From Lathyrus oleraceus (taxonomy: Eukaryota > Streptophyta > Magnoliopsida > Fabales > Fabaceae): 64,000 nt of DNA. Shown here piece by piece: positions 22,497 through 34,442 of this stretch; position 1 is the first letter of the stretch, and every line of letters starts with the position of its first letter. The notes under the pieces are model-generated. The model was not told where the DNA came from. It did not search any database and saw nothing but the letters and a program-made list of their open reading frames with translations. The translations under genes and the position numbers were made by a program. The stretch spans positions 5,037,001-5,101,000 of the forward strand of contig NC_066579.1 of the NCBI RefSeq assembly GCF_024323335.1. The letters run 5' to 3'.

Positions 22497-22724
22497 AAAG
22501 CCTTCATTCAAAACAGCTAGCATTGAGATTGAAGGAATCCGTTCGTGTGGACTGAGTAGAGGCGTTGTCATCGTTCAACGTTCGTGATCGCTCCGTAGAT
22601 CTGCATCAAAGGTTTTAATCGTCACAAGAGGTAACGATTCTATCACTGATCATGCCCATTCGTAAGGATCACTAAAGGAGAAAATTTTAAATTCCATTGC
22701 GTTTTGGATCGCTATTCTCCTTCA
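21367..22724 (+). repeat. Ty1-copia LTR, right arm (1358 bp)
   Basis: Begins TGTTGGTGTAAGCCC directly after the polypurine tract and ends CTCCTTCA. Same length class as the solo LTR (1360 bp). It contains TATAAATA at 22416-22423 and a (TC)n tract at about 22464-22492 downstream of it, where the transcript leader would be. Confidence 0.92.
22416..22423 (+). promoter_or_regulatory. TATA box in copia LTR, right arm
   Basis: TATAAATA within GGTTCTATAAATAGAACC, about 1.05 kb into the LTR and about 40 bases upstream of the (TC)n tract. A likely U3/R promoter. Transcription from here runs outward, away from the palindrome centre. Confidence 0.65.
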
Positions 22725-22728
22725 TGTT

Positions 22729-23280
22729 GAAGCTGCGAATAAGAACATTAAGAAGATTATTCAGAAGATGGTTGTCACGTATAAGGATTGGAACGAGATG
22801 CTCCCATTTGCTTTGCATGAGTATTGTACATCCATCCGCACTTCAACAGGGGCAACCCCTTTCTCTCTTGTATATGGTATGGAAGCAATACTCCCCGTAG
22901 AGGTTGAGATTCCTTCATTGCGTGTGCTCATGGAAGCCAAGTTGACTGAGGCTGAATGGTGTCAGACCAGGTTTGACCAGTTGAATTTGATAGAAGAGAA
23001 GAGATTGACTGCCATGTGTCATGGTCAGTTATATCAACAGAGAATGAAGAAAGCTTTTGATAAGAAGGTTAGACCTCGTGTATTCAGAGAAGGTGACCTT
23101 GTGCTCAAGAAGATTCTATCGTTCAAACCAGATTCTAGGGGGAAATGGACTCCTAATTATGAAGGCCCATATGTTGTTAAGAGAGCCTTTTCAGGTGGTG
23201 CTTTGGTTCTAACGACTATGGATGGTGAAGAGTTCACTTGTCCTGTGAACGCAGATGCAGTCAAGAAATACTTCGCCTAA
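22729..23280 (+). CDS. Ty3-gypsy integrase C-terminal part (5' truncated)
   Basis: Open from the breakpoint to TAA at 23278-23280, 183 codons, with no internal stop. Visible motifs: AANKNIKKII, DWNEMLPFALHEY, TSTGATPFSLVYGMEA (end of the integrase core region), LPVEVEIPSL, a basic stretch with MCHGQLYQQRMKKAFDKKVR, and a GPY/F-type module around DLVLKKIL, GKWTPNYEGPYVVKRAF. It ends VNADAVKKYFA, like the broken tails in units A and B, and shows what they looked like before the frameshifts. The HHCC zinc finger and the first catalytic residues lie upstream and are missing, so the product is inactive as an integrase. Confidence 0.88.
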   Translation, partial: EAANKNIKKIIQKMVVTYKDWNEMLPFALHEYCTSIRTSTGATPFSLVYGMEAILPVEVEIPSLRVLMEAKLTEAEWCQTRFDQLNLIEEKRLTAMCHGQLYQQRMKKAFDKKVRPRVFREGDLVLKKILSFKPDSRGKWTPNYEGPYVVKRAFSGGALVLTTMDGEEFTCPVNADAVKKYFA

Positions 23281-23304
23281 AATAAAAATAAAAAGAACAA
23301 CTCA

Positions 23305-23453
23305 CTAAGTTGAAAACCTGAAAGGGAGGCTTAGGCAAAAATGAGCGCCTCAGTGGATTGAAAACCCGAAAGGGCGATCCAGGCAAAAATTAGAGACATA
23401 AAAACAGAAAGAATTTCCCGATAAGTTGAGTACCCCACCTTGGGGCAACTTAT
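23305..23453 (+). other. Three-stem-loop module after pol stop (element C)
   Basis: Arms: CTAAGTT 23305-23311 with GGCTTAG 23328-23334; TGGATTG 23354-23360 with CGATCCA 23375-23381; ATAAGTTG 23421-23428 with CAACTTAT 23446-23453. Inner stems CCT/GGG, CCC/GGG and CCCC/GGGG, with GAAA loops in the first two. Position, order and following GGCAAAA/TGCAAAA are the same as in units A and B. Confidence 0.75.
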
Positions 23454-24239
23454 GCAAAAATTAGGGATCAGGGCAAGTAACTGCAGTCTACTGATCGTAT
23501 GGTATCGGAAAGGCCTTAATTGAGCACAAGGGTGACGTCGATTCATCATCCTAGTGGAGGTCAAGAGCATAGTGGATATCAAGAGTTGGTAGAAGGATTA
23601 AGGATCATTTGTATTCAATATAACCCTTTTCCATGTAAATTACCATTTTCAACTTTGTAAAAATCTATGGAGTCTTGTCATTTACAGACTACCATCCCAT
23701 TAAGTAAAGTTGAGCTTTTGTCCAATTGTTTCTACTCTTATTTACTTCAGCCAATAGTTTAAATTTTATTATGATCATTTTGGAAATTTGAAATTTTTAA
23801 TCAAAATCTCTTTTTCTTGAAACATATAAAAACAAGAAATCTTCAAAGCAATTAAAAGGAGGTATCAACAGAACTTCAAAGAGCAGTAAGTCCTTAAGTG
23901 CTAAGCATCACAGGTTCCCCAAGCAGTTAACCCTTCGGGTATTCCTAGTTGTTTGTGTTGATCCGGTTCCCCTGCGAAGTGTTTGTTCTCTAGCAGAGTT
24001 CCGATTCTTTTCCCTAGCTAAGTTGGTTGATTCATACCTTGCATCGTGTTATTTTCCCAGCAGTGTTTCTATGTTCCCCAACGGAGATCGCGTTTCTTCG
24101 GTAGGGTTGATCTTCAGTAGAGTAAGATGTTTTCCCCAGTAGATCGCACTGGTCCCCCCACCGGTCGCCATCCGACTCGCTCCCAGTCACAGTTTCCTCC
24201 TGGTTTTTAAGCAGCTGTTTTATGTTTATCTTCTGTATT
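23454..24239 (+). other. 3' non-coding region of element C, before the solo LTR
   Basis: No gene. It contains CCAGCAG/CCCAGTAGA phrases like the pyrimidine-rich region of units A and B. It continues after the insertion at 25610. Confidence 0.6.
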
Positions 24240-25609
24240 GTTGTTGTAGGAGAATTGCCATCCAAGGCGCAGCGGAATTTAAAAATTTCTCCATTTAGTG
24301 ATCCTTACGAATGGGCATGATCAGTGATAGAATCGTTACCTCTCGTGGCGATTCAAACCTTTGGTGCAGATTTCTGATAATGATCAAAACCTTTGATACA
24401 GATCCACGGGGCGATCACGAACGTTGAACGATGACAACGTCTTTACTCAGTCCACACGAACGGATTCCTTCAATCGCAGTGCTAGCTGTTATGAATGAAG
24501 GCTTTGAGTGAGAGAGAGATACGAAATTCCAACTCTTCAGTTGTGTTTTCTGTCTCAGTGAGTTGAGTTACAATGCTTCTACCCAAGGGGTTCTATTTAT
24601 AGAACCACTTGTGTGGGCTTCAAGCCAAAAAGCCCACTTAAGTGCATTTTGGCCCATATCTCATAATATGTCAAAATCACTTAAGTATTTGGTACCTTAC
24701 CATATTTCGTATTCTGCTTAAGTACACCGTACCTTACGATGTTCCTTAATCATTCTATCTCTCATCAATCCGTCCTTTGTGTGTGACCCTATAGGTTTTC
24801 ACGGCGTTGGCAATTATATTAAATCACGCATTTAACATAATAAACAGTGAGCGGTATCTAGCAACACATCACTGCTACCCAAGTCACGAAAATGTCATGT
24901 GATCTGACAAAACCTCCTGTGATAATAATTATGTGTATAATTACCCCTTTGCCCTTATGTCTATATTGAACACAAGGTATAGACCGTGTCATCCTTGTCC
25001 AGTTCAATATTGGGCCCATAGACATTTATCCTGTTACGCAGGATGGGCAAATTCCATCTAGGACACTCATGTCCCTCAGCATGCTTTGTGGAGTACCCAT
25101 CAACTGTCTTTATGGTTATCCAGTTACGGACAACGTTGGATCAACAATAAAGCACTCGACTCTACATCTAGGATCCATAGTGGTTTCAGGTCGAAGAGTG
25201 GTATACACTATTATCACCATGAGAATAACTTATGACACTTTGCATAACTTTCTATATAGTATTCTCATAGCGGGTCAATCCGGTATAAATATTACTCCTA
25301 ATATTCATACCTATGTTTAAGACTTGATAACTCTTTATCCATGATCCATGAGATGTGATCATCAGTCTACAAACATAATAGTCTTAATGCTTTAATGTTA
25401 TCCCACTTCACACTAAAGCTCGACTACGGATACTTTAAGAATAATGTCCTTATGTTTAATGTGTTCTCATGATTAAGTCACACTTAATACATTAAACGGA
25501 CTATCTATTCCAGGGACTTTATTAATCAACCATAATAAAGAAAATGCCTTTAAATAATTCGATACAAGTACCAAAAGTGTTGGCCTCTAGGGCTTACACC
25601 AACAGTTGT
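24240..25609 (-). mobile_element. Ty1-copia solo LTR with target duplication GTTGT
   Basis: LTR body 24245-25604 (1360 bp), minus strand, from TGTTGGTGTAAGCCC to ATTCTCCTACA. It is flanked by identical GTTGT at 24240-24244 and 25605-25609. No internal sequence is left, so a full insertion was reduced by LTR-LTR recombination. Same family as the palindrome LTRs. TATAAATA box on the minus strand at 24594-24601. Confidence 0.95.
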
Positions 25610-25839
25610 CTCCCATTTAATATGGCCTTGACCTAAAATTCTCTGCAGACTCGATGGTGATTCCTCTCCTCAGCAGATCTCCTCCCTCGGCTAATATTTG
25701 AGCCTTTGGGGATGTTGATTTCTCTGTTCTCCAGCAGTTGTCTCCCTCTTTTTGTGGATTGACCGAGGATTGTACCGATGATTCAAATTATTTGCGACAC
25801 CTTTGTATCCTTCGTGATCATTTTGTCAGCATAATAATC

Positions 25840-25952
<113 letters not shown>

Positions 25953-26269
25953 ATATAATTTCATAATTGCGTATTGGCACCATCATATTTTATTAACTTG
26001 TTGGTTTGAGATTCTCATTATCTGTTATGGTGGTACTCTATCCCCATACGAACCTCGGTATCTGTCCTCCCTCAATTGTAGAGCGTAAGCCCCTTAGGAA
26101 GAAATACTTTAACCTTTCTCCTCTTCCCCACTGAGTTGTTTCCTCGTGGATGATTATTACTTCAGTTTCCTTCCTAGTTGATTATCTGGATGAAATCACT
26201 CCCCTTGAGTTATATCTTCATTGGGTAGAGTCTTGATTGACTGTTTCTTTCTAGATCTTACCTAGATAG

Positions 26270-27270
26270 ATGCTTTGAGTCTCCTAAGAGCTTATTACCT
26301 AGTAACTGGTAATATTCTTCTTAGTTTGCAGTTTGTTACTTCTTGTCCGATACCCGGCAAAAGTACCTCTGTTTTCCCAGCAGTGGAATTCCCAATGGAT
26401 TCATTTGTTTATGATTCCCCAGGAAGTATATCCTTGATATGTTCACCCTAACCGGTGACAGATATCTTTCTCTCCCCTGCCTGAGTCTATCCTTGATATG
26501 TTCATCCTAACCGATGACAAATATTCTCATCCTTGGTATTCTACCCAGTAAAAAGGTAGTTGTAATCCCTATTGTGTTCCCCAGAGAGTTAATCCTTGAT
26601 ATGTTCATCCTAACCGGTGACATATTTTCTCTTTGATGGTATTCTGCCCAGTAACCGGTAGTTGTAAACCCTACTTTTCCCCGCAGAGTCTATCCTTGAT
26701 ATGTTCATCCTAACCGGTGACGAATTTTCTCTTTGATGGTATTCTATCCAGTAACTGATAGATGTAATTCCTATTTCCTCCCCTCACAGAGTCTATCCTT
26801 GATATGTTCATCCTAACCGGTGACGTATTTTCTCTTTGATGGTCTTCTATCCAGCATTCGATAGATCTAATTCATACTTTTTGTTTAGTTGGTTTATCCT
26901 TGATATGTTCATCTTAACCGATGATGGGTATCCTCCTTGACAATCCTAGGCAAGTTTATCCTTGATATGTTCATCTTAACGGATGACGGATTTTCTTCCC
27001 TATTGAGTTTATCCTTGATATATTCATCCTAACCGATGATAGATATTCTCATCTTTGGTCTTCTGCCCAGTAATCAGTAGTTGTAAATCCTATTTTCTAC
27101 AGTTTTCCCAGCAAGGTTATTCTTACCCAGTAGTTGGTGATGAATATTTCCTCCTGTTGGTTCCCAGCGAGTCATCCTTGATATGTTCATCCTAATCGAT
27201 GACGGATGTTCTCTCTATCAGGTTTTTATTATCTCTTTACCCAGTAACAGGTAGTAGATAATAGATTTCT
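26270..27270 (+). repeat. Interspersed repeats of element C: CCTTGATATGTTCATCCTAA and CTACCC...GGTAG
   Basis: About ten copies of CCTTGATATGTTCATCCTAA followed by CGGTGAC or CGATGA, alternating with hairpins of the form TTCTACCCAGTA-acCGGTAG. Two hairpins have both arms changed: CTATC/GATAG at 26744-26761 and 26847-26864. The hairpin type is related to 2790-3330 in unit A. Confidence 0.8.
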
Positions 27271-27757
27271 GCTCCTCCTGTTGAAGTTTATTTCTCCCCA
27301 GTTGAGTTGTGCGCGCATTTCCTTAGTGAAATCGCTTTTCCTACATGATTCAAGTACGTCAGTTTTATCCTGATCTACTCGTTTCCCCTGCAAATGTGGT
27401 TGTTCCCCGGCTAAGTCTTTCCATTTTATATGGAATTCCTCAAGTCCCCCAGCAGTTTTAAGTCGTAGCCTGGCCTACACATAACCTCATTTATCCCCAG
27501 AGTCTCTGTCCCCCCAGTGAGTTTTCCTTACGGAATGCATTATACTCCTGCGGACTTTCGGTCTCTGATTCCTTTTCCTTTGTGGCAATATTTCTCCCCA
27601 CAAAGAATTTACTTTTGCATTCATATCATATGCATCATGAGGTCTCTTAGGACCAAAATTTGTTTCTTTGTGTTTTAATTTAAGCCCATTCTACTGAGTC
27701 GACATGAAGATTTTAACCTTCGCCTCCTCAGTTAGAATGTCCTTAAATAGGGGCAGC
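27271..27757 (+). other. Pre-LTR region of element C with polypurine tract
   Basis: Non-coding, with CCCCAGC phrases. Ends AAATAGGGGCAGC at 27745-27757, directly before TGTAAGACC. Confidence 0.7.
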
Positions 27758-30700
27758 TGTAAGACCCCAATTTTGACCCTAAGATCCCTCATGCAATTTC
27801 ATCATAAGCATTAGCATTGGGATCATACCTTGGCATCCTCCTTACCCCTCTTTCATTGGGTTTGTTTTGGGAGAGATCACCAAGCATTTTTTGATTGTAT
27901 CATACTTTTATATTATCATTTTACTATCCAAAATACCAAAAATATGTCTTTGCATTTTCCTAACTCTTTTGTAGGTAGGGTGTGATCTCCATTGATTTAT
28001 CAAGTTCATATCTAGGGTTTGAGACCCTCATGACAAAGAGCACAACCATGAATTGATCCAAGAATGGTTATGAGCATCATATATGAGTTCCATTGATTCC
28101 TACATGTTATATTGATCAAGTTTGCTTCAAGAGTTTGAGCGTGATTTGCCTTGGAAACCCTAGTTTGATTAGGTATCTTGAGTAACTTCTTCAACAAGCT
28201 ATCTAACCAATTGATCAAATTTCTCAAGGGACACTTCAAAATTAATCATCTTATGCATATATGATCTATAATTATCCAAGAAAGTCCAAAGAATTGAAGG
28301 TTAGCAAGTTGGTTGATGGTGGTTGGCCAGATGAAGTCATCTGACCAAAACTGGGTCTCCCTAGACCCTATCTCCTACTATTTTCACCATATGAAAATGA
28401 TTCCAAGAGAAATGTTACTATAAATGACATTCCAAACAACTTTCACGTTGAGACCTAGAGCTAGTTTTGCTTGGAAAATCATTTTCTATGTTGAAACAAT
28501 ATAGGTCATTTTGTCTAAACCCTAATTTGAAAGTCAACTTCCCAAGGCCATAACTTGCTCAATTTTTATGAGATTAAATATTTACAAGTTGTAAAATCAA
28601 ATTAAAGATGTCTACTTCAACTTTGATGTTTAGAGTGAGAGATAATTCTACTTTTATGAGCATGTGATATGAGGTTACATTATAGGTCATCTTTGACCTA
28701 CACCATTGAACAAATGATTTTCCTCAACTTCAAAAATGCATAACTCTATCATTCTGAATCCAAATGACATGAAATTGGTGACCATTTTGAAGGTCTTTGA
28801 AAGAGCTACAACTTTTATGAATACACGTTTCTCATTTGAAGCTCACATAAAAAGTTAAGCAAGGTGGAATATTGTGATATATGGCTTGACACTTAGAAAA
28901 ATTTTCAACATGTTGAAATTTCCAAACTTCCACCTCAAAACTCTCCATGTTCCAAGCTCCAAATGAAAAAGTGTTGAACATCAAACTTGTTCCCCTTGAC
29001 CCAATCTTTCCAAAGAACCCAAGTTCATGCATTTTGGATGAGGTTTGCTAGGTCTGCGCATGGCTTTAACAGGGTTGCATAATTGGAAAGAATCAAACTT
29101 CAAAACTGCAGTTCACAATGCCTTGCCATTCAAGCTTCATTCAGACCTTAATTGGAATCATTTTGGACCTTTTTGCATTGCACCATGGGCATGTACATGC
29201 CCATGCACTCGTGCCATCAACATTGCTAATTTTGGATTGATTTTTGAAGTGTGCAAATATCATTCATTCATGCTATAAATACATGACCTCTGTGCTCATT
29301 TGAATCACACCTTGCGCGCCAGCTTTGCCCCCCATCGAAACCCTCACATTCTAAAAGAAAACCTGAGAAATTTCAATTTGAAATTTGAGTTTGAATCTCA
29401 ATTGTTGGAGATTCAAGAACTCCAAGATCCAAAGCTTTGCAACCTCTCTAATCACTTCCTGCTAGCTTCAAGTGTGATCAGATTGTGTTTGGAGCAAGCA
29501 ACATCAAGAACTGCATAACATTGAAGGCAATTTTTAGAAAACTTCATCTCTTTGATTCTCTCTCAATTATATTGGATCTTTGGTTGTCTAAAGTCCTACC
29601 AATGTAGGCAAGAAGATTGAGCTGCTTAGAGGTCAACTCAAAGCAACGCAGTTGACACACCTCAAAATTCAACTCCTCATATCTTTTTATATATTTGGAG
29701 TTAGTTGAAATTGAGGTCAGATTCGTGATCTACACCATTTTTTTCTTTCAGATCATGTCCTCCTTTTTTATTTTAGTGATGGTTGAGGGTGGACCAGTTC
29801 GGTGAGGTCCACCGGAGAAGAAGACCGGAGCTACAGCTCCGACCGTGCGTTGGCACGTCTCCCAGCCACATGATCTTGCCATTTTGTTTTAATCTGAGGC
29901 GTTGGATTTGATTACCACGCGTGTGGCGTGCTGACTAGGTTCCATCATGGAACGCGCGTTGTAGTCCAGTTGATCTTCCACCTCAATTAATGAGGGAGAT
30001 CAAGTGGCTCACGTTTTTTCACATTTTCTGATTTTTGTTTTAATCCTTTTATTTTCATTGATTCATATTAATTTTAATATTGATCCAAAAAAATGAGAGT
30101 TTCACCAAAAATTTTCAAATAATTTCCTCTTTCATATTCTGAATTAAAATTATTTTTTTGGATCATTATTAATATTTTTCATGATTTAATTGATTTTGTG
30201 ATTATTTTTAATTATTTAAAAATACTTTTAAGTCTTTAAAAATTCTGAAATTTTTTCTCCAAGGTCCTATGACCTTGTTTGACCTATGATAAATCTCATG
30301 GCCATTTCTTTGGTGTTTTGATGAAGTTTTAGGAATTTGACAAACCATATTTAATTAAAATGCATTATTTTAGTCTTTTTAATTTGAATAAATTCCAATT
30401 AAATGTGTTGACCAATAGTGAGGACTTGTTTGAGTTTGACTCTTGTTGTTGGGCCTTGGTCAAGGTTGATTTGACTTTGTCAAGTTAATATCATTGGATT
30501 TAGGGGATTGATGGAATGTACATTCCATCTCCCAAAATGAATGGATGATACTAATTTGATAAAATTCCTCCTTTGACCAATTTGAGTTTTGATCCATTCC
30601 CCTCCCTCTTCATCTCATTCCCCTTCTTATACATTCATATCATTTGGTCTATGATATCTCAAAGTCCTAAACCTAGTTGATTGAAAAATCAACATGAGTA

Positions 30701-32484
30701 TGGATGAGATTATGCCATCTCTTTTGTATATTCTTTTCATATGTGGTATATTTCATGAGCATAGTCCATTATACTATGTCTCAAACATGCATTAACACCA
30801 AAGTTCTATTGCCCGACCTCAAATAGTTGTGACTTCTACATAAGTCCAATTACGATTGCTTAACATAACGCTAAATTTGTGACATAAAAGGCATAGCATT
30901 CTAGTTAGTGAGATTATAAGTCTCCCCTCGTTAATGGTATTGTGTGGAAACTTGGCCTTTTTTCCTTCCTTTGGAAGATGTCTTGGCTCAAGGATCCATG
31001 CTTGTGATAAGTGGGTTGAGTGTTCTCCAAAAAAATGACTTAAAATGAAAAGCAAACGCAAAACAATACTAACTTCTAACTCATTAACAACTAACTTTTA
31101 ATTTCAAGCCATTTACTTTAATGTCATTTTATTTGAGCCTTTATTCATTCGCCTTTATTTATTCGCCTTTATTTATTCGCCATTATTCATACCATTCTAA
31201 TTTTTTATGTTAATGCAATTTTCACTTTGTCCACTTGGACCATATTGTGTGATATATCTTGTTTGTGTATACTTTGCTTGTTTGTGTGGTCTTTGACCAT
31301 TAATGTACATAATAACAAAAAAAACCCTAAAAAACTTTTGTGTGGACTGTTGGCTTGATCTTGGACAAATGGACTTAGAACTTAGGCAACATTCCTATGC
31401 TAAAGGACTTGGTCAATGCCAACTTCCTGTGAAACCAAGTGCTTGCAATTTGAAATTTCATCTGATACATCATTCAAGATCCCTCTGAGTACATCTGTAA
31501 CATGATCATTGTGAAGCTGTTATTTTGAACCTGTGACTTGTGGAATTCATCTGTTACATGGACTAATTTAAAGAAGATCATGGAGTGGCTAAAGCTTGGA
31601 TGTGGCTATCTTTATTTGATCCCCTCGCTCTTCAAGATAATATAATTCTGCATTTGTGTGTTGCTTGCTTCTAAATGTCCAAGAGAATTCTGGGTCTCTA
31701 TTGACATTCTTGTCTATTGGATTACTACCCATTGGTCAGATCTTTTCAACTCTTAAATTTTAATTTTGTGCATAGGATTAGTCTCTTCATCTTCTCCCCA
31801 TTTCCTTAATTTCAAAATCTCTCCCCCCTTTTCAAAATCTTCTTTGATTGAACTTATTTTGTTCTAAACTTTGACCATTTTACAAAAAGATAGAAACTTT
31901 GGCCTTATGCCATTGCATTTTCAAACTTCTTTACTTAAATCAAATTTGTAAATAAACTTAACTATGCTTGACTTAAACTTTCAGAAAATCCAAAAAGAAC
32001 TAACTCATTCAAACCATTTTTAGGCCTTTGTGCCTTTCAAACTTAATTTTTGTTAAAAGCAATGCATCCACTTTGAAATTTGTATCACGAACTACGAGGT
32101 TTTGATCCCTCATTTTTATCTTGGTACGTAGGCACAAGTCCGAAGGTCTTGTCAAACACAAAAATATAATTAATGAATTCTTTTCTCATCCCCCCATTCT
32201 ATTTGTTTATGAATATCATTTTTGTACCAAATACATATGCACACAAAAAGGGCTCCCTAGGAGTACCTAGGACACTTTGGATGCTAACACCTTCCCTCTG
32301 TGTAACCAACCCCCTTACCTGTAATCTCTGACATTTTATTAGTTTTGATTTGAAAACTTCTTACTTTTGGGTTTTGTTCGTACTTTTTCCCTTTTCCCTT
32401 GGAAACAATAAAAGCGCGGTGGCGACTCTTGTTATTTAGTGTCTAGCTTATCCATAGCTTGATGATCATGGATTTACCGTTACA
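27758..32484 (+). repeat. 3' LTR of element C (4727 bp)
   Basis: Starts TGTAAGACCCCAATTTTGAC after the polypurine tract and ends TTTACCGTTACA at 32484. A strong TATA box sits 1.5 kb in. Near the end are AATAAAAGCG and the PBS-like TGGCGACTCTT at 32420-32430. Open frames inside are short and without motifs. The 5' end and the TATA distance agree with the solo LTR at 34448-39348. Confidence 0.88.
29274..29281 (+). promoter_or_regulatory. TATA box of the element C LTR
   Basis: TATAAATA about 1516 bases from the LTR start. The related minus-strand LTR has the same box at almost the same distance (37823-37830, about 1518 bases from its start). Confidence 0.7.
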
Positions 32485-32647
32485 GATGGCATATTCCTTT
32501 TGTTGTCTTCATTACTAAAATTTTCTATATAGACCCACTTCAATCACATTTCATACTACGCTCACTTTACTCCCACACTTTCAATCTTCCAAACCATCAA
32601 AACACTATCTGCAACCGTTCATTAGTCTTCATCTTCAACATTCATCA

Positions 32648-34442
32648 ATGTCTGCTCTTCAACAACAACAATCTCCTAATAACTCCATTGTCGATGAAAA
32701 TAACCCTATTATGGAAGGTCTTCCTAAAATAACTCTCAACACTCCTATTGATGAGCTTATGGTTCTCTATGACCATTGTCGACTTCATAAACCTAAAGGA
32801 TAACGATTTTGATTTCTCTGAGGTTTCGGAACTTCAAGGGTGGAAGGGATTCTTTGAAAGATTAAATGGTCTAGTATATCTAGTGCTTGTGAAGCTGTTT
32901 TGGATACATGTTGTTGCTACAAAGGACACAATCACTTCCTTCGCCGTGAATAGGAAGATTGTTTTCACTGAGAAATCCATTGCTGTCCTAATTTCTCACA
33001 ACAGTTATGGAAAAAGGGTTTACAACATCAATATTGATGCAAGGAGAGAATCTATGGTAGCATCGGTAATTTTCAAGGAAGGAACAAAGCTTGATGAAGG
33101 CAAAGGTCCAAGTGCTAAAGACCTAACTGATAAGTTGAGGGTTTGGTTCAAGATAATGTTGGGATATATTCATCACCGACCCATCACTAACTCCTCTGAT
33201 TACATCAACACTAATCAAAAGAATATGTTATTCTTTCTGGAAAAAGGGTTGAAGTTTTCACTTCCAACGATCTTGTTCAAGTTTCTCAGGGATTCTATTA
33301 GAGAACTAGAAATGGAAGTACGTCGAAAAAGGGAAGGTTCATTTCAATTGGAAGGTTCATTTCTGACCTTCTGGTGGAAAATGGTCTTGTGGATGACCTT
33401 CTGGTCAGTAGTTTAACGGAGGAGCTAGTAAAGGATGCTACCAAGTTCTTATGGGGGAAGAATCTCAGGAGCATGATGCTCAGAAATCTCCCAAGGCCTC
33501 TAACGCTCCCAATCCTCGTAAGTCTTCTTCGGAAATAAATATTTTTATTTTTTATTCTCATTTTTCTGAAGTGTCTTACCAACGCAACCATCTCCACATC
33601 CATCTCATAAAATTCTCCACACTCATATTCCAATTCCACAACCAACTCCTACAAATATAACTCCTGTAAAACTTGTTTTAGTTTCTGAAACACAACAACA
33701 ACAACAACACATACCAAAAACACCACCTCCTTCACAGTTACTAAATTCATCCATTCCACCACCATCATAAATTATTTTTGCTCCCCAACAAACTAATCTA
33801 AATACAACACCCAGAAATTCTCCTTTGAGAGATTCTAGTAATCAAGAGTCTGAGGGCACTCCCGAATGCTTGTTCAACTTCTAACTAGAGCACATTACTT
33901 ATAATTCTGATGCTGAAAAATATTCTGACCTCCCTTCTGTTGTTGTTCCCCACATCTATAACCCCGACCCTAATCCAAACATTGTTAACTTTTCTATAAG
34001 ATATCCCAGCCAACCCAAACATAAAGAACCTAATGATGGTAAGATTCTGAGTAAATTTGAGTCAGATTCTAAAAGGTTCTTTCACGCTGTTATGGGGACT
34101 AGTTTTCTATCCTCTAATCTAGCAGAAAGTGATTCGACTTATGAAGCTTATAAGGGACGGGTAAACTCCAAAATTTTGAAGCTAAAGAACTTTGGACACA
34201 AAGTTTCTGAACGAAATTTCCATTTATGGTTTGCACCTGTAATGGGAGCCATCCAATTACGGTGTGCTCCATTATGTCTTCCAGCTCCAGAAATTGTGGA
34301 AGAAGTTAAGGAGACTTAAGAAGATGATGAACACCAAGATGTTCTCATGGAAGATACCTCTGATCAGCAAGATAAAGGAAAATAAGTTGCTTCTAAAGTT
34401 CAAGAGTCGGAACAACAAATTGTTGTTTCTAAGAATCAGACT
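32648..34442 (+). pseudogene. Envelope-like protein of a SIRE-type element, first part (frameshifted)
   Basis: Starts at ATG 32648 (MSALQQQQ), stops at TAA 32811, and resumes in another frame with NDFDFSEVSEL, GKRVYNINIDARRE, GKGPSAKDLTDKLRVWFKIM and HRPITNSSDYINTNQK, then shifts again near 33350. A Pro/Thr-rich stretch follows (33660-34000). I recognise these motifs from legume proteins annotated as envelope-like or plant transposon protein domain. The role in the retrotransposon is not established, and no signal peptide or clear membrane span was seen in the readable part. The solo LTR at 34448 then interrupts it. Several stops and shifts make it dead. Confidence 0.7.

Larger units (their letters stand above)
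18821..22724. mobile_element. Palindromic composite of two Ty1-copia 3' ends
   Basis: Left arm: minus-strand LTR 18821-20171 and RNase H tail to about 20532. Right arm: plus-strand RT/RNase H tail about 20548-21366 and LTR 21367-22724. Position p on the left pairs with 41538-p on the right around the LTR/RNase H boundary, so the arms are about 1.7 kb inverted repeats around a spacer of about 0.5 kb. The flanks (AGAAC left, TGTTG right) are not a target duplication. Best reading: two oppositely oriented insertions joined by a deletion that removed both 5' halves and the DNA between them. Confidence 0.85.

Noticed and set aside
18821..22724. Complete copia element with a shared target duplication
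   Set aside because: The five flanking bases differ (AGAAC and TGTTG), the LTRs point in opposite directions, and there is no 5' internal region.
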